Source: a bacterium (GTDB taxonomy: Bacteria > Patescibacteriota > Minisyncoccia > Minisyncoccales > UBA10102). Taken from it: DNA of 5,238 nt. The translations under genes and the position numbers were made by a program. Below the pieces are notes generated by a model. That model did no database searches, had not been told where the DNA came from, and saw only the letters and a list, made by a program, of their open reading frames with translations. Within the stretch, counting starts at the first letter, position 1. Each line of letters begins with the position of its first letter. Positions 1-5,238 of this stretch are shown here, in pieces. The DNA is taken from NCBI GenBank assembly GCA_030699255.1, contig JAUYJR010000058.1, positions 1-5,238 on the forward strand. The letters are read 5' to 3'.

Positions 1-1959
1 TTAGGAAACGGGCGAATGTTGCTCTGTTTTGACGCCCGGGGACAAGTTCGCGATTTTTACTTTCCGTACGCGGGCCAGGAAAACCACGTGCGTGCAAACA
101 ATAAGCACAGGATTGGGGTGTGGAGCAAAGGTATTATGCGGTGGATGGATGACGAGTCTTGGACCATAGGTACCGCGTACCAGCATGAAACGCTTGCCTC
201 ACACGTAACGCTCACAACCGCGTATAGCAAGGAACTCTCTCTTGAGATCCGTTTTGAAGATATTGTATACAACGAAGCCGACATCTTCTTGCGCTCCGTT
301 GAGGTTATTAACCACGCTCCCCAAAATACGGAGGTTCGCGTATTCTTTGCCCAGCAATTCTCCATATACGGAACAAGAACAGGAGACACCGCCTACTTTG
401 ATCCCCGTAGCAACGCGATTGTTCACTACAAAGGCAAACGCGCCTTTCTCATTTCAGGACAGAGCAATGGAAAAGGGTTTGACCAGTACAGCGTAGGACA
501 CTTTGACGCCGCAGGAAAAGAAGGAACCTGGAGAGATGCGGATGACGGCATACTCATGGGAAATCCAGTAGAACACGGATCTGTTGATTCCGTGATTGGC
601 TTTACCCTTGCCTTGGCTCCCCGCACATCAAAACACCTCTCGTACTGGGTTACCGTTGCAACCACAATTGGAGACACCCGCCTCTTGCACGAGTACATAC
701 AGAAAAAAACGCCAAAGCACCTCTTGGAAAGCACGGAAGACTTTTGGCACGCCTGGGTAAATAAATCCGAAACAACATACGCGGGACTAAACGAGAGAGC
801 GGTTGATCTCTACAAAAAATCCCTGCTCATTATGAGATCACACGTGAATGACAACGGCTCCATTATTGCTTCCGGTGATGGAGACATGCTCCAGTACGGC
901 ATGGACTCGTACACCTATGCCTGGCCTCGAGACGCCTCGTACATTTGCATGGCATTTGATAAAGCAGGATACTCCGCCCTCACACAACGTTTCTTTTCAT
1001 TCTGCCGAGATGTTCTCTCAGATGACGGATACTTTTTTCATAAATACCGTCCCGACAAATCGCTCGGAAGCTCTTGGCACCCCTGGGTTGGCAATGGCAA
1101 GGTACAGCTCCCTATTCAAGAAGACGAAACAGCAGTTGTTCTGGTAGCCCTCTGGCATCACTATGAATGCACCAAGAATCTCGAATTCATTGAAGAACTC
1201 TACAACCCTCTTATTAAGCGTGCTGCGGACTTTCTCTTTTCCTACCGAGATCCCGCCACTCATCTTCCCCTCCCAAGTTACGGACTCTGGGAAGAACACC
1301 GCGGGGTCTTTACCTACACCGCCTCCGTTGTTGCGGCAGGACTGAAAGCCGCAAGCAAATTTGCCCACCTGCTTGGCAAAGAAGAAGAGGAGCGTCGATA
1401 CATGGAAGGATACCGGAGCGTACATGATGCAATTCTCAACAACCTTGTAGATGAAGAGACGGGACTCTTTGTGAAAATGATAGGGGAAGACGGCAAGAAA
1501 GACCAAACGCTGGATATGAGCGTATTCTTTGGGCTCTTGCGATTTAATATTCTTCCTCCTGGCGACAGTCGCATGGAGCAGTATTCCAACGCCATTCATG
1601 AGCGCCTCTGCTGCAAAAGCCCTATTGGAGGAGTTCCTCGATATGAAGGAGATCGCTACCTCCGTGTTACGGAAGATCTTCCGGGAAACCCTTGGATTAT
1701 CACAACACTCTGGCTCGCCCAGTATGATATTGCAAAAACTGAAACAGAGCTTGATCTTGAAAAAGCGTTTGCCTGGATACAGTGGACCCTGGACAGAGCA
1801 CTGCCTTCCGGCATTTTGCCTGAGCAGGTACATCCCTATACAGGAGAACAGCTCTCCGCCTCTCCGCTTGCATGGAGCCATGCCGAGTTTATTACCACCT
1901 GCCTACTCTATCTTGAAAAGCTTCAGGGCCTCTCTTCTAAAAAGGCAAGAACTCCCTGA
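1..1959 (+). CDS. Glycoside hydrolase family 15 (glucoamylase-like), 5' partial
   Basis: Likely an exo-acting alpha-glucosidase of the glucoamylase family that releases glucose from the non-reducing ends of alpha-glucans; some family members act on trehalose or dextran, so the substrate is not fixed. The frame is open from base 1. The first in-frame ATG (16) is probably internal, because the codons before it read LGNGR and run into the usual family N-terminus (LxxFD...RDFYFPY.GQENH), so only a few residues should be missing. Counting from the ATG at 16, residues 1 to about 245 are the beta-sandwich domain and about 260-640 the (alpha/alpha)6 catalytic barrel. Landmarks are GSIIAS (281-286), YAWPRDA (301-307), YGLWEE (422-427, general acid probably E426) and PLAWSHAEF (617-625, catalytic base probably E624). 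Both catalytic glutamates are present, so an active enzyme is expected. No signal peptide is visible, although the extreme N-terminus is cut. Its last 37 bases overlap the convergent amidase gene. Family assignment is firm; substrate is not. Confidence 0.93.
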   Translation, partial: LGNGRMLLCFDARGQVRDFYFPYAGQENHVRANNKHRIGVWSKGIMRWMDDESWTIGTAYQHETLASHVTLTTAYSKELSLEIRFEDIVYNEADIFLRSVEVINHAPQNTEVRVFFAQQFSIYGTRTGDTAYFDPRSNAIVHYKGKRAFLISGQSNGKGFDQYSVGHFDAAGKEGTWRDADDGILMGNPVEHGSVDSVIGFTLALAPRTSKHLSYWVTVATTIGDTRLLHEYIQKKTPKHLLESTEDFWHAWVNKSETTYAGLNERAVDLYKKSLLIMRSHVNDNGSIIASGDGDMLQYGMDSYTYAWPRDASYICMAFDKAGYSALTQRFFSFCRDVLSDDGYFFHKYRPDKSLGSSWHPWVGNGKVQLPIQEDETAVVLVALWHHYECTKNLEFIEELYNPLIKRAADFLFSYRDPATHLPLPSYGLWEEHRGVFTYTASVVAAGLKAASKFAHLLGKEEEERRYMEGYRSVHDAILNNLVDEETGLFVKMIGEDGKKDQTLDMSVFFGLLRFNILPPGDSRMEQYSNAIHERLCCKSPIGGVPRYEGDRYLRVTEDLPGNPWIITTLWLAQYDIAKTETELDLEKAFAWIQWTLDRALPSGILPEQVHPYTGEQLSASPLAWSHAEFITTCLLYLEKLQGLSSKKARTP

Positions 1960-2726
1960 ACAATAAGATCTGCCTCCCAGGCGATCTTTCCCATTGAGAA
2001 CGCTCCCCTACTTGTGTGTTGCTGTTCTGTTCCCGTACAAAAAACAAACGAAGAGCTATCGCCAGAAGACAGGTGTTCTTGCGCCTGTGCCTTGTTGGTT
2101 ATGTAGTAGGCTTCCGTGAGAACAGCCGGAGAAAATCCTTGCACAATACCGTACTCCCCCGTTAAAAATCCTTCGTTGCCGTACCGATAGTGCAAGAGCT
2201 CCGCAACATCAGCTCGCGCAATGAGTGGCTGAGGACCCTCTCCCTCCCAGAGAGCTTCGTGAACTGCAAGTGAGAGAGGAATGTCTTCTTCTCCTCCATA
2301 AATTACCATGAGGCCGTCATGCGCGATATTTTGAGATCCGTTGTGATGTACGGAAACAAGCAGGTCGCATAGTGTTCCAAATTTTTCTTTGCACCGCTCT
2401 TGAGCAATGGCAATGCGAACAGAAGTTTCTCGCGCGTTTTCGTTGCACAAACGGGTAAGCGCCACTCCAACCCCCATGCTCTCCAGGCGTTCTTTCACCG
2501 CGTACACAACGGCAAGATTGAGGTCTTTCTCAAACAAGAGAGCGCGCCCCTCTTGTTCTGGAGGATAGGTTGCCCCAAAGTCTTCTCCTCCGTGGCCCGC
2601 GTCCAGCACAACCAGAGGACGAGTATCAACCGCCGGTTCCAACACCACGGGTTCTTTTTGAAAGAGCATAAATACAAAAAGAGCGCTTCCCAAAAGGAAT
2701 ACGCTCCCATACCATATCTTTTTCAT
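1923..2726 (-). CDS. N-acetylmuramoyl-L-alanine amidase (Amidase_3), membrane-anchored
   Basis: Zinc amidase that cuts the bond between MurNAc and L-alanine in peptidoglycan, acting outside the cytoplasmic membrane in wall remodelling or daughter-cell separation. The chosen ATG at 2726 gives 267 residues starting MKK plus a hydrophobic segment (about 5-23), a signal anchor or uncleaved signal. In-frame TTG (2768) and ATG (2765) starts lie inside the upstream gene and would put 14 poorly hydrophobic residues ahead of MKK. Active-site signatures are complete: DAGHGG (42-47, zinc ligand H45), a second ligand E66 in FEKDLNL, SVHHN (125-129, ligand H127) and the catalytic glutamate E205 in LTEAYYITN. 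About 25 variable residues separate this motif from the last helix (KIAWEADLIVQGVLAFL). Four cysteines (94, 112, 120, 230) lie in the exported part. The gene starts 7 bases after the GerMN stop with no Shine-Dalgarno sequence, so it is probably cotranscribed and translationally coupled. Its 3' end overlaps the GH15 gene. Confidence 0.92.
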   Translation of the reverse strand: MKKIWYGSVFLLGSALFVFMLFQKEPVVLEPAVDTRPLVVLDAGHGGEDFGATYPPEQEGRALLFEKDLNLAVVYAVKERLESMGVGVALTRLCNENARETSVRIAIAQERCKEKFGTLCDLLVSVHHNGSQNIAHDGLMVIYGGEEDIPLSLAVHEALWEGEGPQPLIARADVAELLHYRYGNEGFLTGEYGIVQGFSPAVLTEAYYITNKAQAQEHLSSGDSSSFVFCTGTEQQHTSRGAFSMGKIAWEADLIVQGVLAFLEERP

Positions 2727-2733
2727 AGGAAAA

Positions 2734-3561
2734 CTAGGGTTGCAGAATACCCTCCGCAACCCCATCAACGGAAATTACCACGCTCTGAACGGTAGAGAAC
2801 TGAAACAACGTTTGGACAATCTGGTTTTGAATTGCCAGTACCCTGGCAGATCCCGCAACGTTTGCCTGAAGTTCTTTGCTAAAATCAGCATATGCCACGC
2901 CATTCTCAATGAAAAGATTTCGCAGCTCTACACCCTTAGGAACAGACGTAAAGTAGCCTTTCGCCGTCTCCCGCTCGTTTGGGCCCTGCAAGAGTTCCCG
3001 CATAGAAGCTCCGGCTACCGCCAATGTGGCGGGAATAACTCGCTCTACGGCATAAACCTCTTCTGATCCTTCCTTTCCAAAGAATACTCGCACTATCATG
3101 GTCTTACTCACCGCCACCCCTGTCACCTCTTCTTGTTGTGCCTCCTGTTCAATCATTTTTTCCTCAAGCTCGGAATATACATTGTCTGTAATAGCTGAGA
3201 CCACCACGCCGTTGGTAACTACAACCCTCGTTACATGAGGAGTAATGACTTGGGCTACCATCTCATCTGCTCTATCTCCATACCCCGCGGAAGAAGAGAT
3301 AAAGAGAAAGGCAAATTCGTATGACTTTCCCTCTTCAATAACTCGCTCCTCTTCAAGCTGAAGATCTGAGCCATCAAACAGGTACGTGGGAGATTCTTGT
3401 GTAATCCAGCTCCTTGCCTCTTCTTGTGCCTCCTCTATGGTTGTGCCATTGCCGTTCTGTGTCCTGTCTTCTCCAATCCACCAGGCCGAGAGGAGGAGGG
3501 CAACAATCATGACGCCAAACACGCTCACCGTTTTTGAAACATGTATAGTTGGAAATTTCAT
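2734..3561 (-). CDS. Membrane-anchored GerMN-domain protein
   Basis: 275-residue protein of unknown biochemical activity with a GerMN (sporulation/spore germination-type) domain, a fold found in many non-sporulating bacteria and often linked to the envelope. The ATG at 3561 was chosen because it yields MKF plus a single membrane segment (about 11-30, VSVFGVMIVALLLSAWW) and sits 7 bases after a good promoter -10 element. Upstream in-frame codons read through the intergenic hairpin and make no sensible N-terminus. Residues about 45-135 form a separate module with SPTYLFDG (57-64), AGYGDR (92-97) and QVITPH (104-109). A Glu/Gln-rich linker (about 132-147) follows. The GerMN domain spans about 152-272, with ELLQGP (189-194), YFTSVP (203-208), DFSKEL (226-231) and a C-terminal VQSVVISVDG strand. 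It is first in a two-gene unit with the amidase, so a role in positioning or regulating that enzyme is a reasonable inference. No sporulation genes are visible. Confidence 0.88.
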   Translation of the reverse strand: MKFPTIHVSKTVSVFGVMIVALLLSAWWIGEDRTQNGNGTTIEEAQEEARSWITQESPTYLFDGSDLQLEEERVIEEGKSYEFAFLFISSSAGYGDRADEMVAQVITPHVTRVVVTNGVVVSAITDNVYSELEEKMIEQEAQQEEVTGVAVSKTMIVRVFFGKEGSEEVYAVERVIPATLAVAGASMRELLQGPNERETAKGYFTSVPKGVELRNLFIENGVAYADFSKELQANVAGSARVLAIQNQIVQTLFQFSTVQSVVISVDGVAEGILQP

Positions 3562-3568
3562 ATTCCCC

Positions 3569-3596
3569 ACTCTACCACGCTTTTGTGTTTTTTCAA
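3569..3596 (-). promoter_or_regulatory. Promoter of the GerMN-amidase unit, predicted leaderless
   Basis: Reading the minus strand, TTGAAA (3596-3591, five of six matches to TTGACA) is followed by a 16-base spacer and TAGAGT (3574-3569, TANNNT type). A TGG just before it makes an extended -10. The ATG lies exactly 7 bases downstream, so transcription should start at or beside the A of the start codon. The GGGG run between the -10 and the ATG is too close to act as a normal Shine-Dalgarno site. The arrangement mirrors the promoter of the divergent gene. Confidence 0.55.
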
Positions 3597-3644
3597 GCAC
3601 CCCCTTCGTACTATCTATTTCGGGAATTACAAAGAATATTGTCA

Positions 3645-3692
3645 AAAGCTTGCCTCCGGCAAGGTGTGGAAAACTTGCCGGAGGCAAGCTTT
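3645..3692. repeat. 19-bp perfect inverted repeat (hairpin) in the divergent intergenic region
   Basis: The left arm 3645-3663 (AAAGCTTGCCTCCGGCAAG) and right arm 3674-3692 are exact reverse complements around a 10-base loop, GTGTGGAAAA. It lies between two divergent genes, upstream of both promoters, so it cannot be an ordinary terminator for either gene. Plausible roles are a cruciform or operator, or a dispersed REP-like palindrome. The loop with its flanks belongs to a 15-base sequence that recurs inverted near 4950. The structure is seen directly; the role is inferred. Confidence 0.85.
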
Positions 3693-3706
3693 CCAGGCAA
3701 GCTTTT
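3682..3706. repeat. Short tandem repeat reusing the hairpin right arm
   Basis: AGGCAAGCTTT occurs at 3682-3692 and again at 3695-3705, a period of 13 bases. The second copy, with one more T, is an exact 12-bp complement of the hairpin's left arm (3644-3655). The left arm can therefore pair with either copy, the first giving a 19-bp stem and the second a 12-bp stem. Confidence 0.7.
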
Positions 3707-3733
3707 CACGTTTCATGCACAGACTGAGGAACT

Positions 3734-3762
3734 TTGCCTTCCTTAAAAAGCGATGCTAGGCT
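3734..3762 (+). promoter_or_regulatory. Promoter of the CapA-like gene, predicted leaderless
   Basis: TTGCCT (3734-3739, four of six matches to TTGACA) is followed by a 17-base spacer and TAGGCT (3757-3762). TGC immediately before it forms an extended -10. The ATG at 3770 begins exactly 7 bases after the -10, placing the transcript start at or next to the start codon. No Shine-Dalgarno sequence lies upstream. The TTG at 3734 is also an in-frame potential start codon, but it is better read as the -35 box. Confidence 0.5.
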
Positions 3763-3769
3763 AAATGCA

Positions 3770-4750
3770 ATGAGAACACCCATTATCTTGCTCTTGCTCG
3801 GAGCAGCAACCGTTGCGACAATCCTTCTTTTTCGGAGCAATCCTCCATCTCTTGTGGAACAAGATGTTCCCGACAGGGACGCTTCGTACGTTCTACTTTT
3901 TGTTGGAGACATCATACTGGATAGAGGCGTTGAACATATGGTTAAAACCCAAGGAGAAAATAGCTGGATGTTTCCCTTAGCTCCCGTTGCAGAATACCTT
4001 AAAGAAGCTGACTTTCTCTTTGGAAACCTTGAAAGCGTTATTTCAGACAAAGGCCACAATGTAGGAAGTATATACTCGTTCCGCGCTCATCCCGCATCCA
4101 TGGAAGCTCTCACAACAGCAGGGTTTGATATGGTCTCCGTGGCAAATAATCATAGCTTTGACTACACCATTGAAGCGTTTGCTGACTCGCTGAAACGCCT
4201 TGAGGGTGCCAGCATCCTATACACGGGAGGGGGTTTTACAAACAGAGAAGCTCGAGCTCCCTCATTATTCTCCTTGCCCAACGGCACAACTATTGGAGTA
4301 GTGGCGTACACTACCGTTGGATCCCCCTCTTGGGAAGCCACAGAGAACAGAGCCGGCATTGCATGGATAGACGAAGCTCGCCTGAATCAGCTAAGAGAGG
4401 ATATTGCAAACACAAAGAAGGTAGCCGACATTGTGATTACCTCTTTTCACTTTGGAGAAGAATACCAGCCGGCGCCAAGCTCTTTCCAGCGAACAATCGG
4501 AGAAACTGCAATAGAGGCGGGAGCAGATATTGTTGTTGGGCACCACCCGCATGTATTGCAACCCCTGGAACAATACCAGAACGGATGGATTGCGTGGAGC
4601 CTGGGAAACTTTCTTTTTGACCAGTACTTTTCCCAAGAAACCATGCAGGGAGCTATTCTCCGAGTGGAGGTGCAAGACAAAAACATCACAAGTGTGAATC
4701 TTGTGCGTACCAAACAAAACGAGTTCTACCAAGTAGAACTCGCTGAATAG
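3770..4750 (+). CDS. CapA/PgsA-family protein (PGA_cap, metallophosphatase fold), membrane-anchored
   Basis: 326-residue member of the poly-gamma-glutamate capsule protein family. Its members have a calcineurin-like metallophosphatase fold and act at the outer face of the membrane; their exact chemistry is poorly defined. The ATG at 3770 gives MRTP plus one hydrophobic segment (about 4-21), then a short linker and the catalytic-type domain. Family motifs appear in order: FVGDIILDRGV (44-54, metal-binding D47), GNLES (85-89), VANNHSFDY (124-132), HFGEEY (227-232), GHHPHVLQPLE (257-267) and SLGNFLFDQ (277-285). All expected metal-binding residues seem present. An upstream TTG (3734) would add 12 polar residues and overlaps the predicted -35 box, so it was not used. 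The gene is divergent from the GerMN-amidase pair across a 208-bp region. No ligase or export genes of a polyglutamate operon (CapB/CapC type) are in the window, so a capsule role is not established; a general cell-envelope role is the safer reading. Confidence 0.9.
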   Translation: MRTPIILLLLGAATVATILLFRSNPPSLVEQDVPDRDASYVLLFVGDIILDRGVEHMVKTQGENSWMFPLAPVAEYLKEADFLFGNLESVISDKGHNVGSIYSFRAHPASMEALTTAGFDMVSVANNHSFDYTIEAFADSLKRLEGASILYTGGGFTNREARAPSLFSLPNGTTIGVVAYTTVGSPSWEATENRAGIAWIDEARLNQLREDIANTKKVADIVITSFHFGEEYQPAPSSFQRTIGETAIEAGADIVVGHHPHVLQPLEQYQNGWIAWSLGNFLFDQYFSQETMQGAILRVEVQDKNITSVNLVRTKQNEFYQVELAE

Positions 4751-4764
4751 CACTAAAGCTTAGG

Positions 4765-4780
4765 TAGATTCCAGAATCTA
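4765..4780. repeat. Short palindrome after the CapA-like gene
   Basis: TAGATTC (4765-4771) and GAATCTA (4774-4780) are exact reverse complements around CA, beginning 14 bases past the stop codon. In RNA the innermost pair must open to make a loop, leaving about six pairs. There is no adjacent T run (GTTTTT at 4795-4800 is 15 bases away), so it is not a convincing intrinsic terminator. Confidence 0.4.
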
Positions 4781-4832
4781 ACGCAACGGGTTATGTTTTT
4801 CATTTCTGAAACGCACTTATGGGTTTTGCATT

Positions 4833-4951
4833 AAAACGCAGAGCGTATGCTTTCAGAAGGACGTTCGCAAGCGCGACGGCGCTGAGATCGAGCCAAAAAT
4901 TCAGCAGAATTTTATGGCGGTCTCTTCTGAAAGCCGTACGCTCCGAGTTTT
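4833..4951. repeat. Three-armed palindromic element / candidate structured RNA
   Basis: This 119-base element can fold on either strand. The base stem pairs 4833-4858 with 4925-4951, about 24 pairs with one bulged C and two mismatches; its core is GCTTTCAGAA with TTCTGAAAGC. It encloses hairpin two (4870-4874 with 4879-4883, AGCGC/GCGCT, loop GACG) and, directly beside it, hairpin three (4884-4902 with 4907-4924, about 17 pairs with small bulges, loop AGCA). An AAAA on the left and TTTT on the right close the base stem. It lies between the 3' ends of two convergent genes, so it could be a bidirectional terminator, though the T run is short. A dispersed palindromic repeat or a structured small RNA are alternatives. 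I do not recognise a named RNA family. Confidence 0.5.
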
Positions 4952-4960
4952 CCACACCTT
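4946..4960 (-). repeat. 15-base repeat shared with the loop of the 3645-3692 hairpin
   Basis: On the minus strand this reads AAGGTGTGGAAAACT, identical to 3661-3675 on the plus strand. Both copies sit in intergenic DNA and touch an inverted-repeat element. The core TTTTCCACA differs by one base from the DnaA-box consensus TTATCCACA. Coding sequence does not explain the match. Confidence 0.65.
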
Positions 4961-4993
4961 ACCAAGACTAAGTTTTTTCAAACCAGGTTCAGA

Positions 4994-5238
4994 CTAATTT
5001 GAGATTATGATACTCTGTATGACCACGTCCTGCAGAGGTTTGTCGTTTGTGTCCCGTTCCACAAGAGCAATTGCATCAACTACGTTTTGCCCCGCAACAA
5101 CTTCCCCAAAAATTGTGTATGAAGGAGGTAGAGGATAATCAACAGTCATAATAAAAAACTGGCTTCCCTGCGTGTTGGGGCCCGCGTTTGCCATAGCAAC
5201 AACTCCCTTCTTATATCCTCTCTTGTAGAGTTCTGAAT
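4994..5238 (-). CDS. Cyclophilin-type peptidyl-prolyl cis-trans isomerase, 5' partial
   Basis: The C-terminal part of a cyclophilin, an enzyme that speeds cis-trans rotation of prolyl peptide bonds in protein folding. The minus-strand frame stays open to the window edge, giving 80 residues and a TAG stop at 4996-4994. The visible signature is GVVAMANAGPNTQGSQFFI, the cyclophilin active-site segment (5206-5150), followed by YTIFGEVVAGQNVVDAIA and a final VVIQSIIIS strand. The internal ATG at 5194 lies inside the signature and is not the start. The FHR region with the catalytic arginine should lie beyond the window, as should any signal peptide, so cellular location is unknown. The loop after QFFI reads DYPLPPSYTIFG, lacking the tryptophan that human cyclophilin A uses to bind cyclosporin. 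It converges on the CapA-like gene. Confidence 0.92.
   Translation of the reverse strand, partial: SELYKRGYKKGVVAMANAGPNTQGSQFFIMTVDYPLPPSYTIFGEVVAGQNVVDAIALVERDTNDKPLQDVVIQSIIISN

Larger units (their letters stand above)
4751..4993. other. Non-coding intergenic region between convergent genes
   Basis: This stretch holds the small palindrome at 4765-4780, an extra copy of TTCTGAAA at 4804-4811, the three-armed element and the 15-base repeat. A T6 run (4973-4978) follows the element but has only a four-pair potential stem (CTTA/TAAG) before it. I see no tRNA, recognisable riboswitch or convincing gene. A 50-codon plus-strand ORF (4819-4971) spans the element and is treated as chance. Confidence 0.7.

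Noticed and set aside
1018..1881. Long 287-codon open frame on the minus strand inside the GH15 gene
   Set aside because: It is fully antisense to a gene with a clear family match and both catalytic motifs. Its translation is rich in Cys, Phe and Arg and shows no domain.
1529..1966. 145-codon plus-strand frame overlapping the GH15 3' end
   Set aside because: It is out of frame with the catalytic-base motif of GH15 and has no recognisable domain.
3612..3645. Perfect TTGACA on the minus strand (3645-3640) as the -35 of the GerMN promoter
   Set aside because: The nearest fair -10 (TAGATA at 3617-3612) is 22 bases away, too far. The TTGAAA/TAGAGT pair closer to the start fits better.
3562..3687. 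N-terminal extension of the GerMN protein to 3687
   Set aside because: It would translate the intergenic hairpin and the promoter. The ATG at 3561 gives a normal signal anchor and follows a well-placed -10.
3734..3769. TTG start adding 12 residues to the CapA-like protein
   Set aside because: The TTG coincides with the predicted -35 box, the added residues are polar, and the ATG at 3770 opens directly onto the membrane segment.
3645..4951. The two intergenic elements as the ends of a transposon carrying the CapA-like gene
   Set aside because: They share only an inverted 15-base module, the arms differ, no target-site duplication is evident and no transposase is present.
4819..4971. 50-codon plus-strand ORF rich in arginine, spanning the three-armed element
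   Set aside because: There is no ribosome-binding site or promoter, and its sequence is dictated by the inverted repeat. A 27-codon ORF at 4914 in another frame is dismissed for the same reason.
4958..4978. Intrinsic terminator ending in the T6 run
   Set aside because: Only a four-pair AT-rich stem (CTTA/TAAG) precedes the T run.

Overview
This 5.2 kb window is bacterial chromosomal sequence with five protein-coding genes, two cut by the window edges. It has two intergenic regions, both rich in inverted repeats. TGA and TAG both act as stops, so the TGA-as-glycine code of Gracilibacteria/Absconditabacteria does not apply. The gene set (a GH15 glucoamylase-like enzyme, a GerMN-domain protein, a small anchored amidase, a CapA-like protein and a short cyclophilin), the lack of Shine-Dalgarno sequences and the compact layout fit a Patescibacteria/CPR-type genome. 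That placement is inference from gene content and style, with no marker gene to confirm it.

Layout, left to right. Positions 1-1959 (+) hold a GH15 glucoamylase-like gene, open at its 5' end. It converges on and overlaps by 37 bases a minus-strand pair at 1923-3561: a membrane-anchored GerMN-domain protein (transcribed first) followed 7 bases later by an N-acetylmuramoyl-L-alanine amidase (Amidase_3). Positions 3562-3769 are a divergent control region with a 19-bp perfect hairpin. Positions 3770-4750 (+) encode a membrane-anchored CapA/PgsA-family protein. Positions 4751-4993 are a non-coding stretch between convergent genes that can fold into a three-armed structure. Positions 4994-5238 (-) hold the 3' end of a cyclophilin-type peptidyl-prolyl isomerase.

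The three middle genes each carry one N-terminal membrane segment followed by an extracytoplasmic domain. They look like an envelope module: an amidase that cuts peptidoglycan, a GerMN partner anchored beside it, and a divergent CapA-like phosphoesterase-fold protein possibly tied to a surface polymer. The GH15 enzyme and the cyclophilin have no clear functional tie to them.

Three non-gene signals stand out. First, the two divergent genes have matching promoters (TGN + TANNNT, then exactly 7 bases to the ATG), which predicts leaderless mRNAs. Second, both intergenic regions carry complex inverted repeats and share an exact 15-base sequence in opposite orientation, AAGGTGTGGAAAACT, containing a DnaA-box-like core. 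Third, the element at 4833-4951 has a long base stem enclosing two adjacent hairpins. These suggest a dispersed palindromic repeat family or a structured RNA. No CRISPR array, tRNA, rRNA or transposase gene was seen.
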